DNA of 64,000 nucleotides from Ignavibacteriota bacterium (GTDB lineage: Bacteria; Bacteroidota; Ignavibacteria; Ignavibacteriales; Melioribacteraceae). Where the stretch lies: NCBI GenBank assembly GCA_016713565.1, contig JADJOX010000003.1:310001-374000 (forward strand), read 5' to 3'. How positions within the stretch are numbered: position 1 is the stretch's first letter; the number at the start of each line of letters is the position of its first letter. Below the pieces are notes generated by a model that had not been told where the DNA came from, searched no databases, and worked only from the letters and a program-made list of their open reading frames with translations. This document shows positions 51,315 through 60,646 of the stretch, piece after piece. The translations under genes were made by a program, and so were the position numbers.

Positions 51315-51423
51315 AAACATGTACATGTTTCGTTGGCAGTGAACGCCGAACGAAAATGGGAATGTTTTGTAAATACCATACATTTGTATGGCATAACTTA
51401 CGAATACAATAATTGATTGTCAA
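51315..51423 (-). promoter_or_regulatory. lexA promoter with two palindromic operators
   Basis: On the minus strand a consensus -35 TTGACA (51418-51423), 17-nt spacer and weak -10 TAAGTT (51395-51400) are followed after 3 nt by the palindrome CCATACA-TT-TGTATGG (51376-51391), with perfect 7-bp arms over the start site. A second, fully symmetric 16-bp palindrome AAACATGTACATGTTT lies at 51315-51330, 39-45 nt before the start codon. Autoregulated lexA genes usually carry such sites. Which palindrome LexA binds is not known, as their half-sites differ. Confidence 0.65.
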
Positions 51424-51510
51424 GAATAAAAATGAGATTAATGTGCTTGAGTTTAAATATTTATTTAACTCATAATGGAATAAACTTGGAGGAGATGCTT
51501 TGTTTAAGTT

Positions 51511-54510
51511 TTAAGAAAAAATTCTTTCAATAAACTGCATCAGTTTATCTCTCAACAAAGGCTTAATAAAATAATCTGAAAAACCGAATTTTAGAAATCT
51601 TTCCCTATCGTTTTCAAAAGGATATGCGGTAAGAGCAACTATTGGGGTATTTTTGTAATCATTAAATTGACGAATGATTTTTAACGCGTCAAATCCGTTA
51701 AATTTATGGTTAAGATTTACATCAACAATAATCAGATCAAATGTAAATTTTTCCAAGAGCGGTAAAGCTTCAATTAAGTTAGAAGCTAAACTTAATTTTT
51801 TCAAATCGTACAATTGTGATTGAAGTAAAAGTTGAGAATCTATTGAATCATCAATAAACAAGCAAGAAATACTGCTAATATCAAATTTATTTAAAGACGC
51901 GGACTCATCATATACTTCAATTTCTTTTCCTAAATTATCTTCTTCGCTGAAATCTTCAATAATTGTTTCTTCCAGGTCTTGCGCAGTTTCCGGTCCTTGA
52001 TCATCGGCATTTATTTGATCAGAAATAATTTCATGACTTTCTTCTTCAATAACGGCATCATCTAAAGTTACATTTGTATCTTCAAGTTTAACTTCGGAAT
52101 TTTCATCTAATATAACATCGGTTGCAATTTCACTTGGTTCGTTTTCAACAATAATTTCTTCGTTTATGGTTTCAACAACTTCAACCGCATTATCAACATT
52201 CTCTTCATTAAGATCGGTAATTATTTCTTCTTTAATTTCAACGTCAACATTTTTAATAACCGGGATATTTGAAGTTATTGTTTCAGCTATATCACCTTTG
52301 GCAAAATTTTCATAATTAACAGGTACAACAAACGCGGCAACATTTTCATTTCCTATTGTCTTACTAATGACTTTTGCGTGAACAATTTCGTTTAGTTTTT
52401 GTGAAAGCTTAACGTCAATTGAAGATATGCCCAAATTATTTTTTTCATAATTTTTTTGAACGTTAAGAATCTCCAGAATATTTTTCAAGAAATTATCAGA
52501 AATTCCGGAAACTTTATCCTTTGCTGAAATAATCAAATTATCAGATTCAGAAGTTAAAGAAATGAAAATCTCTTTTGTGTCAGTTAGATTAACGGCAAAT
52601 TTTATGAAATAATTTATTGCCACTAAAAGTTTTTGTTTGTCGTTCTTAAGCGAAAGCTGTTCAAAAGTTTTGGAGAATTCAGCTTTAATGCTTTCCTTTT
52701 CGGAAACTTTAAATAAATTATCTTGAATATCAATCAAATGGTTCTTAAAATCGAAATCTTCGATTTTAATCGGGATTAAATTTTCTTCCAATTTTGCATA
52801 CTGCACCGCAGAATTCATTGTGGATAGAAGCAGCAGCTGATTTTCTTTGATTATCTTCGCCGATTCTTCCTGTTCTTCTGTAAGGTTTTCAATACTGTCA
52901 ATAATTTCTTGAACAAAACCCAAAATTACATTTACCGGAGTAAGTAATTCATGGAATAACAATGACAGAAAGGGGGAAATTTCTTTTCGTACCTTTTTTT
53001 CTTCCAATAAATTTGATTTATTTTCCGGAATAATTGCTTCAACTTTTACTTCCGGTCCGGTATCTTCCGACTCGTTATTCGCTACTTCTAAAATATCTGA
53101 TTTTTTTTCTTCAAAAATATCCTCAACCAATTTTTCTTCGGTATCAATTTCTTCAAATGTCTGTTCATCAATCGGTTCATCTTCAATATTTTCTTCTTCT
53201 AAAATTTCTTCGTTGTTTTGAACATTATCATTTTCAGATATTTCTAATATACTATTATCAAATTCTTTAACTTCATCAAGAGCAATATGTTCTTCAGTCT
53301 CAGCAATTTCAATAATTTCATTTTTATCAATAACTTGCTTTATTTCATTTGGAATTTGTTCATCAACATTCATATTATCATTTTCATTAATCATCTGTAT
53401 CGTTTCAATCATTGCATTTCTGCTTTTCCAAACAGCACTTTCTCTTTGAACTTTAACTTTTATTCTGCTTCCGTCTTTTTTAAGCTGTGTATATTCAATA
53501 TTTATTTGCGTTAAAATAGGACTCAATAATTTCTGCATTTCTTCGGGCGGAAAAAGTTCAATCAAATTTTTTGATTTGAATTCATCTAAATTATAACCGT
53601 AAATTTTAGCACTTTCATTGTTCGCATCTAAAATTTCAAAATTATTTGCGTCATAAATTATTGTCGGGTTAACACTTTTAATTTGCGATATTTCAGTGCT
53701 CAGTACTTCACTTTTGGGAGTTTCTTCTTGATCGGAATCTAAATTTATTTTACCGATTATTAATGTTTTTTCATTTCTGATAAATGGAAAGACCAAGATC
53801 TTATTGCTTTCGGCATAATTTTTAGATTTAGAAAAAGTATTCTCTATTATATAAAAATTTTGTGATCCGAAAATTTCTTTTTCTAATGAATAAAGCAGCA
53901 ATAAAAGTTCACTGGTTTTAATTCTATGGTTTAACGGGACAATACTTTTTGTTTCTTCCGGCATCATAAATGCTTTGAAACTCAAATTCATTAAAATTAA
54001 ATCTGATTTTTCTTTTAATGCAATCGGTTCTTTTGCAATATCTATGTGATCTTTAAGAACTTCCAAAACTTGTTCTTCAGTTTTGCTGCTTGAAAGAAGA
54101 TTAAAAATATATTCATACTTTTTGGTATAACTGAAATCATCTAATGTTGGATAAACAATAAAATTGTTTTTATGGCTTTCATTATAAACCAGCAAATAAA
54201 AATATAAATTGTTTTGAATTTTAAATGGCGAGATTATCAATTGGTAATTTTTAATCTCATTAGAAATTAAGAAACGTATTTCGCGAGTTTTAACTTTTAA
54301 AAAAGTTTTAACGTCAATCAAACTGCTTTTAACCAATAAAGAAGTATTTTTATCGAACACTGTATAGAAACTTTTACCAGCTTCTGCTTTTCCAAAAAAC
54401 TTTGACCAAACATCATTTTTAGCGACAACATCCGCATTATGATTTAAAACCAATGCCGGAATATTTTCATTTAGTTCAAGAAGATTCAATATTTGTTCGG
54501 TTATAGTCAT
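51511..54510 (-). CDS. PAS-containing hybrid histidine kinase with degenerate ATPase domain
   Basis: A 999-residue signalling protein with no membrane segment. A PAS domain lies near residues 285-370 (NPTIIYDANNFEILDANNESAKIYG), after a less clear sensor region. A long acidic linker (about 395-520) leads to a HisKA-like helix with phospho-His context FLSLLFHELLTPVNVILGFVQE. The following ATPase region (NYFIKFAVNLTD, NLIISAKDKVSGISDNFL) lacks clear N, G1 and G2 boxes, so kinase activity is doubtful. A second acidic linker precedes a good receiver domain with acceptor Asp930 (FDLIIVDVNL) and the lysine in YFIKPL. The KaiC-like gene is 2 nt upstream, implying joint function. No output domain follows the receiver. 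Confidence 0.75.
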   Translation of the reverse strand: MTITEQILNLLELNENIPALVLNHNADVVAKNDVWSKFFGKAEAGKSFYTVFDKNTSLLVKSSLIDVKTFLKVKTREIRFLISNEIKNYQLIISPFKIQNNLYFYLLVYNESHKNNFIVYPTLDDFSYTKKYEYIFNLLSSSKTEEQVLEVLKDHIDIAKEPIALKEKSDLILMNLSFKAFMMPEETKSIVPLNHRIKTSELLLLLYSLEKEIFGSQNFYIIENTFSKSKNYAESNKILVFPFIRNEKTLIIGKINLDSDQEETPKSEVLSTEISQIKSVNPTIIYDANNFEILDANNESAKIYGYNLDEFKSKNLIELFPPEEMQKLLSPILTQINIEYTQLKKDGSRIKVKVQRESAVWKSRNAMIETIQMINENDNMNVDEQIPNEIKQVIDKNEIIEIAETEEHIALDEVKEFDNSILEISENDNVQNNEEILEEENIEDEPIDEQTFEEIDTEEKLVEDIFEEKKSDILEVANNESEDTGPEVKVEAIIPENKSNLLEEKKVRKEISPFLSLLFHELLTPVNVILGFVQEIIDSIENLTEEQEESAKIIKENQLLLLSTMNSAVQYAKLEENLIPIKIEDFDFKNHLIDIQDNLFKVSEKESIKAEFSKTFEQLSLKNDKQKLLVAINYFIKFAVNLTDTKEIFISLTSESDNLIISAKDKVSGISDNFLKNILEILNVQKNYEKNNLGISSIDVKLSQKLNEIVHAKVISKTIGNENVAAFVVPVNYENFAKGDIAETITSNIPVIKNVDVEIKEEIITDLNEENVDNAVEVVETINEEIIVENEPSEIATDVILDENSEVKLEDTNVTLDDAVIEEESHEIISDQINADDQGPETAQDLEETIIEDFSEEDNLGKEIEVYDESASLNKFDISSISCLFIDDSIDSQLLLQSQLYDLKKLSLASNLIEALPLLEKFTFDLIIVDVNLNHKFNGFDALKIIRQFNDYKNTPIVALTAYPFENDRERFLKFGFSDYFIKPLLRDKLMQFIERIFS

Positions 54511-54512
54511 TT

Positions 54513-55589
54513 TTATTCTAAGTTATATGATTGAGTTAAGAATTCCTTTCTTTTTGTAATTAGAAATTCTATGCCTGGAATATTTTTAAAGGAATCCGAT
54601 ATATTTTTATCAAGTGTTTTAATTAATTTTTCTACTTCTTCGGCATCATTACTTTGAGGAAGCACAAAAACATTATTGTTTTTATAACTTATTTTGTCAC
54701 CGGTGTTCAAAGCTTTTTGTATAATTCTGCTCAATTCAATTGATTCAACTACTTCATTTTTAATTTTATATGAAATAATATTTATCTGTAAATTAGTTTT
54801 TGCCGAATATGATTTTCTGCTTTCAACCAACAATTTAAATTCTTCAAAATCATAAACAATTGTATAATCAAATTTCTGATTTTGAGAAAGAATATCGTAT
54901 TCAGAATTTACTTTGGAAAGCATTTTTAGAAGTTCATTTTCGTTATCCGCCAAGGTCACAAATCCTTTATTTGGAACAATTTTATAATTTGTTTCAAACT
55001 CGCCTTCAATATGACCGATATTGGGCTTAATGGATATTTGTCCCGAATAATTTCTTTTTTCTGAACTCCTCTGCAGAGAAATTATTCCCGTTGAAAATTG
55101 AAATATTTCTTTTAATAATTTTTTCGAAATTTCATTGCTCGGTAAAGAAGCAGTTGATAATAGTGTAATGTTTTTTTGTTCAAGAAATTCCAAAAGTTGA
55201 ATATAATTTTCTTTTGACTTAAAGAAAGAATTTTCCAACAAATTATCTATAAAAATTACCTTTGGATTTTTTTCATTGATAAAATCCATTAAAGAATCGA
55301 ATGGCTGAAAAACTTCATCATTACATAAAAATAACTTTTCACTTGTAATCGCGGATTCAATGTTAAAATTTAAAGAAGAAGCCTGGATTTCTAAATTTTT
55401 AAATCTTTGATTAGTTATTAAAATTGTTACCAAATCTATGGAAATAAAATTTTCGATCATTTTTAATGAAAGAAGTAATTTGCCGGCATTTTTTGAACCG
55501 ATAATTAAATAATTGCCGCCGGGATAAATTCCGCCCCATTTTTGATCTAAGAATGAAAACCCTGTTAATATTTTGGAAAATTTTTGCAT
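54513..55589 (-). CDS. KaiC/RecA-like ATPase-fold protein with abnormal Walker A
   Basis: A 358-residue cytoplasmic protein. The first 205 residues resemble KaiC/RadA-type RecA folds: ILTGFSFLDQKWGGIYPGGNYLIIGS with the P-loop position GSKNAGKL (residues 31-38), where the Thr/Ser after the Lys is Leu, then PKVIFIDNLLEN as the Walker B. The C-terminal 120 residues (FDYTIVYDFEEFKLLVESRKS, SIELSRIIQKALNTGDKISYKNNNVFVLPQS) recall a degenerate GGDEF-like fold, with no GGDEF motif. It ends 2 nt before the hybrid kinase gene. ATP hydrolysis is uncertain; a signalling adaptor or pseudo-enzyme role is inferred. Confidence 0.6.
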   Translation of the reverse strand: MQKFSKILTGFSFLDQKWGGIYPGGNYLIIGSKNAGKLLLSLKMIENFISIDLVTILITNQRFKNLEIQASSLNFNIESAITSEKLFLCNDEVFQPFDSLMDFINEKNPKVIFIDNLLENSFFKSKENYIQLLEFLEQKNITLLSTASLPSNEISKKLLKEIFQFSTGIISLQRSSEKRNYSGQISIKPNIGHIEGEFETNYKIVPNKGFVTLADNENELLKMLSKVNSEYDILSQNQKFDYTIVYDFEEFKLLVESRKSYSAKTNLQINIISYKIKNEVVESIELSRIIQKALNTGDKISYKNNNVFVLPQSNDAEEVEKLIKTLDKNISDSFKNIPGIEFLITKRKEFLTQSYNLE

Positions 55590-55781
55590 TAAGAGCTGAG
55601 TCAGTAGTTATTAACTTTAAATTATTTTTACGAACACTAAGAAATGGTAATATTAGCAGATTTTATGTGTTACTTATCACATAATTTGTTAAAAAAATTT
55701 CATTTTGAGTTATTTCTAAGAAAATAAGGAATTAAACGGGAATAAGAAATCAAAACACTAATTTTTTTTTGATTTAGTTAA

Positions 55782-56789
55782 TTATAATAATCCAATTCCA
55801 GGACTTTCATTAAGTCCGATTCTTCCTTCAATTATTTCAATACCTCTATACGGATCATTTTTAATAAGAAGATTTCCGTCTAAATCTGCCCAATCCACTT
55901 GAGGTGATAATTGAGCCGCGGCGGAAATTGCGCATGAAGTTTCAGTCATACATCCAATCATTACTTTCATTCCAAATGATTTTGCTAAATTCAGCATTTT
56001 ATTGGCTTCTCTCATTCCGGTACATTTCATTAATTTTATATTTATTCCTGAATAAATTCCCTTTGCCGAAATAACGTCGCTTAATCTTTGAACCGCTTCA
56101 TCCGCAAAAATTGGAAGCGGACTATTTTCCGTCAGCCAAGCAGTTTCATCAAATTTATCTTTCGGCATCGGCTGTTCAATCATTTGAACATTTTGTTCTT
56201 GAAGCCAATAAATTAAATCAAGCGCAAAATCTTTTGCTTTCCAACCTTGATTTGCATCAACGGCAAGTGGTTTATTCGTAAATTTTCTAATTGTAGAGAT
56301 AAGTTTTTTATCGTCTTCGCTGCCTAATTTTATCTTAAGAATTTTATATGGTTCGGCTTCCGTAATCTTTTGCTTTAGAATTTCTTCTTTGTCAATTCCA
56401 ATCGTAAAAGTTGTAAACGGCGTTTTTGATTTATTATATCCCCAAATTTTAAACCAAGGCTTCATTAAAAGCTTTCCAACTAAATCATGGAGAGCAATAT
56501 CAACAGAAGCTTTTGCCGCGGTATTTTTTTCATCTGTTTTATCAACGTAATCAAGAATATCGTCAATTAAAAACGGATCATTAAATTGCTCTAAATTTAG
56601 TTTAGATAAAAATCTTAAAACAGACTCATGCGATTCGCCTAAGTACGGCGGCATTGATGCTTCACCGTATCCGATATTTCCCTCGTGTTCTATTTGAGTC
56701 AACACGACCGGAGTTGTAGTTCTTGAATTAGATGAAATTGTAAACGTATGTTTTAATTCAAGCGTATAAGGTTTGAATGATAGTTTCAT
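55782..56789 (-). CDS. L-Ala-D/L-Glu (dipeptide) epimerase
   Basis: A 335-residue enolase-superfamily enzyme. KILKIKLGSEDDKKLI holds the KxK general base lysine, PLAVDANQGW the first metal Asp, EQPMPKD the Glu and PIFADEAVQ the third acidic ligand, with IKLMKCTGMREANKM giving the second catalytic lysine; the order and spacing match dipeptide epimerases. The N-terminal capping domain begins LELKHTFTISSNSRTTTP. It acts on muropeptide-derived L-Ala-D-Glu to give L-Ala-L-Glu. Its start lies 6 nt after the NlpC/P60 peptidase gene's stop, a pairing known from murein-peptide use (YkfB with YkfC). Confidence 0.87.
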   Translation of the reverse strand: MKLSFKPYTLELKHTFTISSNSRTTTPVVLTQIEHEGNIGYGEASMPPYLGESHESVLRFLSKLNLEQFNDPFLIDDILDYVDKTDEKNTAAKASVDIALHDLVGKLLMKPWFKIWGYNKSKTPFTTFTIGIDKEEILKQKITEAEPYKILKIKLGSEDDKKLISTIRKFTNKPLAVDANQGWKAKDFALDLIYWLQEQNVQMIEQPMPKDKFDETAWLTENSPLPIFADEAVQRLSDVISAKGIYSGINIKLMKCTGMREANKMLNLAKSFGMKVMIGCMTETSCAISAAAQLSPQVDWADLDGNLLIKNDPYRGIEIIEGRIGLNESPGIGLL

Positions 56790-56795
56790 AATATT

Positions 56796-57983
56796 TTAAT
56801 TGTAGAATGAATTATTCTTAACAAGATTTTCGCCTTTATCAAAATTTCCAAGAATTCGTTTTGCTTTAACAAACGAATTAAATCTGTATTCATTAAAAAT
56901 ATCCGAATCTTTGAAAAGACTGTTGTATCTTACTCTTCCCGAGGAATGAATATATTTCCCGTCACCTAGATAAATAGCAACGTGTGTAATTTTTTCATTT
57001 TGATTTTCACTTTTTTTCTTTCCAAAAAATAAAAGATCACCAGGTTGAAGATTGTCAAAATTTGAGTCTGTATTTACCATTTCACCGGCGTTCACTTGTT
57101 GAGAAGCATCACGCGGTAAAATAATTCTGTTCATATAAAAAACGGTTTTTGTAAATCCGCTGCAGTCAACTCCTTTAGATGAAGTTCCTCCCCACAAATA
57201 TGGAATTCCTATGAAATTTTTTGAATCAGCAATTACTTTTTCAGCTGAAGCAGTTGTATCACTCTGCCATAATTTGAAATTTTGTAAATCTTCTGATTTT
57301 ACAAAACCTTGTCTCAAATCGGAAAATTCGACTTTAGTAAATTCTTTATCAATCTTAACTATTTTTAAAATATCTCCCAAAACCAAATCCGAAATTTTCT
57401 CACTTTTTTCATTCGGATTATAAAAAACTTCTGAATTACTTTTTGTTATTATTGCTTTTTCAGATTCCTTCCAATTTTTCATTTCATCTTCAGTTACGCA
57501 CAAAATTCCGTCCTCATCCACCCATGAAATATATTTATCGGGTGTTTGGATCATATACCAATTATTTTCTGATTTTAACACTTTTACAACTGTTCCAAGT
57601 AAGGCTTGCGTCGCCATTTCCGCAGAATGTCCAAGTTCAGTTCTAAGATTTGCAACCGACAAATTAATTATTCCGAATTTTTTATCGCCAAGATTTTTAT
57701 CAGGAAGCATTTTTACGTTCAGTTCGTAATTTATTTCATTTAATTTTAATTGGTAAACTAATTCATTTAATGCTTCTGAATTATCCGTCTCTCCACTCAA
57801 TAAAACATTTCCATTTTTATTTTCGCTGGTAATATTAAAGACGGCAACTCTTTTATCCGGAGCATAATTTTTTTTAATCTCCAAAATGATGTTTTCTATT
57901 TGTTCCATTTGGTTTTCTTGACAAAAATTAAAAATAAAAATTGAGGTAAATGCAATTATATATGTAAAGTTTCTGTTTTTCAT
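56796..57983 (-). CDS. SH3-domain NlpC/P60 cysteine peptidase
   Basis: A 395-residue exported peptidase. An N-terminal hydrophobic segment (residues 8-20, followed by FCQENQ) may be a signal or lipoprotein signal. Two bacterial SH3-like regions lie at about 102-160 and 172-235. The C-terminal C40 domain has Cys274 (GVDCSGFTK), His334 (KITHVAIYLGDG) and a third polar residue His346 (KYIHSSGR), with the preceding IPYLWGGTSSKG and DLLFFGKK. YkfC-type enzymes cut D-Glu-meso-DAP bonds in murein peptides, and the dipeptide epimerase gene follows by 6 nt. So recycling or scavenging of murein peptides is likely. Confidence 0.87.
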   Translation of the reverse strand: MKNRNFTYIIAFTSIFIFNFCQENQMEQIENIILEIKKNYAPDKRVAVFNITSENKNGNVLLSGETDNSEALNELVYQLKLNEINYELNVKMLPDKNLGDKKFGIINLSVANLRTELGHSAEMATQALLGTVVKVLKSENNWYMIQTPDKYISWVDEDGILCVTEDEMKNWKESEKAIITKSNSEVFYNPNEKSEKISDLVLGDILKIVKIDKEFTKVEFSDLRQGFVKSEDLQNFKLWQSDTTASAEKVIADSKNFIGIPYLWGGTSSKGVDCSGFTKTVFYMNRIILPRDASQQVNAGEMVNTDSNFDNLQPGDLLFFGKKKSENQNEKITHVAIYLGDGKYIHSSGRVRYNSLFKDSDIFNEYRFNSFVKAKRILGNFDKGENLVKNNSFYN

Positions 57984-58139
57984 AATAAATGTTTTAACGT
58001 AATTTTTAAACTAAATTTAACTATTTTTTTATAATTTTTTACTTAAATTTTGGTTTGGGATTTTTTTATTTTTTTTGAAACTTTTTTCTGAATTCTTCAT
58101 CAAATTATATTGATTTTTTATAATTGACGGAGAAAAAAA

Positions 58140-58391
58140 ATGAGTACAACTGCACAACCAAAAGTTATAATGTTTACAACACCGACATGTAGTTTTTGTG
58201 TTTCCGCAAAAAGATATTTTAGGGAAAAGAACATAAAGTTTACTGAGGTAGACGTTTCAAAAGATCAAAAGGCAGCTTTAGATATGCAGAGGCGTGCCGG
58301 AACCACCGGAGTGCCGGTTATCTTAATAAACAATAAGCCAATAGTAGGATTTGATAAACCAAAAATTAATAGTTTGTTAAACATAAAATAA
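58140..58391 (+). CDS. glutaredoxin-family protein
   Basis: An 83-residue thioredoxin-fold protein of the NrdH/glutaredoxin-like group: MFTTPTCSFCVSAKRYFRE carries the redox CSFC motif at residues about 17-20, IKFTEVDVSKD follows, and GTTGVPVILINNKPIVGFDKPKI contains the cis-Pro (VP) and the glycine-rich substrate groove. It is cytoplasmic and full length. GGAG lies close to the ATG. groES follows 14 nt downstream, suggesting co-transcription under oxidative or protein-folding stress; that link is inferred. Confidence 0.9.
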   Translation: MSTTAQPKVIMFTTPTCSFCVSAKRYFREKNIKFTEVDVSKDQKAALDMQRRAGTTGVPVILINNKPIVGFDKPKINSLLNIK

Positions 58392-58405
58392 ATTAAGGAG
58401 ATACC

Positions 58406-58678
58406 ATGAAAGTTAAACCAATGGACGACAGAGTACTTGTTTCTTTAGTTGAAGCAGAAACAAAGACTGCATCGGGAATCATTATTCCTGATACAGCAAA
58501 AGAAAAACCAACTATGGGAAAAGTTGAAGCAGTAGGAACAGACGAAGAACTACAAAAAGTGTTAAAAGTCGGCGATAAAGTATTATTTGGAAAATACGGT
58601 GGCGAAGAAATTTCCTTTGATGGAAAAGATTATAAAATCATCCAAAGAAGCGACATTTTAGCTATAATCGAAAGTTAA
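58406..58678 (+). CDS. groES: co-chaperonin GroES, not followed by groEL
   Basis: A 90-residue Hsp10. The opening VKPMDDRVLVSLVEAETKTASG (residues 2-23) and the mobile-loop segment SGIIIPDTAKEKPTMGKVEAVG are standard, and the end GGEEISFDGKDYKIIQRSDILAIIE is complete. An AAGGAG ribosome site precedes the ATG. A strong terminator follows within 30 nt, and the next gene is a convergent SulP transporter, so there is no groEL in this operon. It is either an extra, orphan GroES or the genome's only one with groEL elsewhere. Confidence 0.95.
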   Translation: MKVKPMDDRVLVSLVEAETKTASGIIIPDTAKEKPTMGKVEAVGTDEELQKVLKVGDKVLFGKYGGEEISFDGKDYKIIQRSDILAIIES

Positions 58679-58700
58679 TAATTTAGTTGTATTTTATACT

Positions 58701-58726
58701 AAAGTCCGGTTCAACCGGACTTTTTT
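58701..58726. terminator. bidirectional terminator between groES and sulP
   Basis: AAAGTCCGGT (58701-58710) pairs perfectly with ACCGGACTTT (58714-58723) over a 3-nt loop and is followed by a T tract (58721-58726). It ends the glutaredoxin-groES transcript. The minus-strand reading of the stem with its A/T flanks may also help end the convergent SulP transcript, whose stop codon it touches. Confidence 0.88.
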
Positions 58727-60389
58727 ATTTTCCGCTTAAAATTTCATTTGCTCGTTTTAATGCGTCATCAATATTATCAAAAACATTCATTTCTCCTATT
58801 TCATCAAGAAGTCCAAATTGTTTAATTGCATTTCTTGGTTGAGTATTAACTCCCGATAAAATCACAATTATATCCAAATCCTTACTGTCTCTGTATATTT
58901 CTCGAAGCATTTTTAATCCTGTTGCATCTACTGCCGGAACGTTTCTCATTCTAATTATTCTAATCTTCGGCGGGTTTTCTATTTCATTCATAACTTCACG
59001 AAATTTATTTGCGGCGCCAAAAAAGAAAGGACCGTTAATTTCATAAATTTCAACTCCTTCAGGTACAACTTTATTTTGAATAGCCATTGGATCATTAATA
59101 TTTTCAGAATCTGAAAATTCATTCTTTATAATCTCAAGATTAGAAACTTCTGCCATTCGCCGCATAAATAAAAATCCGGCCAAAATCATTCCTACTTCAA
59201 TTGCAATTGTTAAATCTAAAATTACGGTTAAGAAAAATGTCGTAAGCAGAACAGCAACATCGCTCTTTGGGCTTTTCAAAAGATGATAAAATACTTTATA
59301 TTCGCTCATATTATAAGCTACTACGACTAAAATTGCGGCTAATGTAGCCATTGGAATTAACTTTGCCCATTTTCCCAAAAAAATCATAATTAATAAAAGA
59401 GTTAATGCATGAATTATACCCGCTAACGGAGTTCTGCCGCCGTTTTTAATATTGGTCGCTGTTCTTGCAATTGCTCCCGTTACCGGAATTCCTCCAAAAA
59501 TGGGAGAAAAAACATTTGCTATTCCCTGTGCAATAAGTTCTTTATTTGAATTATGTCTTGATCCGATCATACCATCGGCAACCACAGCGGAAAGAAGTGC
59601 TTCAATTGCGGCTAAAATTGCAATTGTTGTGGCTGGCATTATCATTTCCTTAATAATCTTAAAACTGAATTCCGGAAAAATTGGCTGTGGAATTACCGAA
59701 GGAATTTCTCCGAATTTTGATTCAATAGTTTCAACATTAAGATTGAAAAACTTGACCAATAGAACACTTACAAATATTGCAAGTAAAGAACCTGGAATTT
59801 TTCTGGAAACTTTCGGCCAAAAAATTATAATTATTAAAGACAAAACAGAAATGAAAAGGGTTTGAAGATTTAAAGTAGAAAAATTATGTACAAAAACTGT
59901 CCATTTTTCCAAAAAATCAGCGGGTACATTTTCAATTTTCAGACCAAAAAAATCTTTAATTTGGCTTGAAAATATTACAACAGCAATTCCGGTTGTAAAT
60001 CCTACCACAACAGGATAAGGTATAAATTTGATCATAGCCCCAAATCTTGCGGCACCCATAACAATTAAAATAATGCCCGCCATTAAAGTCGCGATAATCA
60101 ATCCATTAACGCCAAATTGCTGAACAATACCATAAACAATTATAATAAATGCTCCGGTCGGACCTCCAATTTGAACTTTGCTTCCGCCAAAATAGGAAAC
60201 AATAAATCCTCCAATTATGGCGGTAATCAAGCCTTTTTCAGGAGTTACACCAGAAGCAATACCAAAAGCAATTGCAAGAGGCAATGCCACAATCCCAACT
60301 ATTACTCCTGAAGTAAGTTCGGATAATAACTGTTTTGATGATAATTTTTGTATAGGTAGAAAAAATGATTTCCACGACATATTCGACAT
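58725..60389 (-). CDS. SulP family anion transporter with STAS domain
   Basis: A 554-residue inner-membrane transporter. The membrane part (residues about 20-415) opens with LLSELTSGVIVGIVALPLAIAFGIASGV and contains GPTGAFIIIVYGIVQQ and the family motif IIGGFIVSYFGGSKVQIGGP, here cited by position near 55-75. The cytoplasmic STAS domain lies at about 440-545 (PEGVEIYEINGPFFFGAANKFRE, MRNVPAVDATGLKMLREI). SulP proteins carry sulphate, bicarbonate or dicarboxylates, and the substrate cannot be told by eye. It is divergent from the phosphofructokinase gene with a 257-nt intergenic region. Confidence 0.9.
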   Translation of the reverse strand: MSNMSWKSFFLPIQKLSSKQLLSELTSGVIVGIVALPLAIAFGIASGVTPEKGLITAIIGGFIVSYFGGSKVQIGGPTGAFIIIVYGIVQQFGVNGLIIATLMAGIILIVMGAARFGAMIKFIPYPVVVGFTTGIAVVIFSSQIKDFFGLKIENVPADFLEKWTVFVHNFSTLNLQTLFISVLSLIIIIFWPKVSRKIPGSLLAIFVSVLLVKFFNLNVETIESKFGEIPSVIPQPIFPEFSFKIIKEMIMPATTIAILAAIEALLSAVVADGMIGSRHNSNKELIAQGIANVFSPIFGGIPVTGAIARTATNIKNGGRTPLAGIIHALTLLLIMIFLGKWAKLIPMATLAAILVVVAYNMSEYKVFYHLLKSPKSDVAVLLTTFFLTVILDLTIAIEVGMILAGFLFMRRMAEVSNLEIIKNEFSDSENINDPMAIQNKVVPEGVEIYEINGPFFFGAANKFREVMNEIENPPKIRIIRMRNVPAVDATGLKMLREIYRDSKDLDIIVILSGVNTQPRNAIKQFGLLDEIGEMNVFDNIDDALKRANEILSGK

Positions 60390-60646
60390 AGTTCAGCTCT
60401 TGGGAGTGTAATTTTTATTTTTTTTTATATTTAAATTTAATTTAATTTAGATACAAATACCCTTTTAAATGCAAACTATATATAAGAATTTTGATTTATA
60501 TATGAATAATTATACACAATAACTAAAAAAGAGAATATTGGGTTATTTTATATTTCGCAAAAAAATAATTATAAGTTATATTTACGGTCGGAAAAATTAA
60601 GATTTAACGTTGCAAACAAACCAATTAAATTCCAAATGGAGAAAGA

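Noticed and set aside
55590..55781. Small gene between the KaiC-like and dipeptide epimerase genes
   Set aside because: No open frame with a ribosome site or family resemblance was seen in this AT-rich gap.
60390..60646. Regulatory RNA between sulP and the phosphofructokinase gene
   Set aside because: Divergent promoter region without visible hairpins or repeats; nothing specific could be supported.
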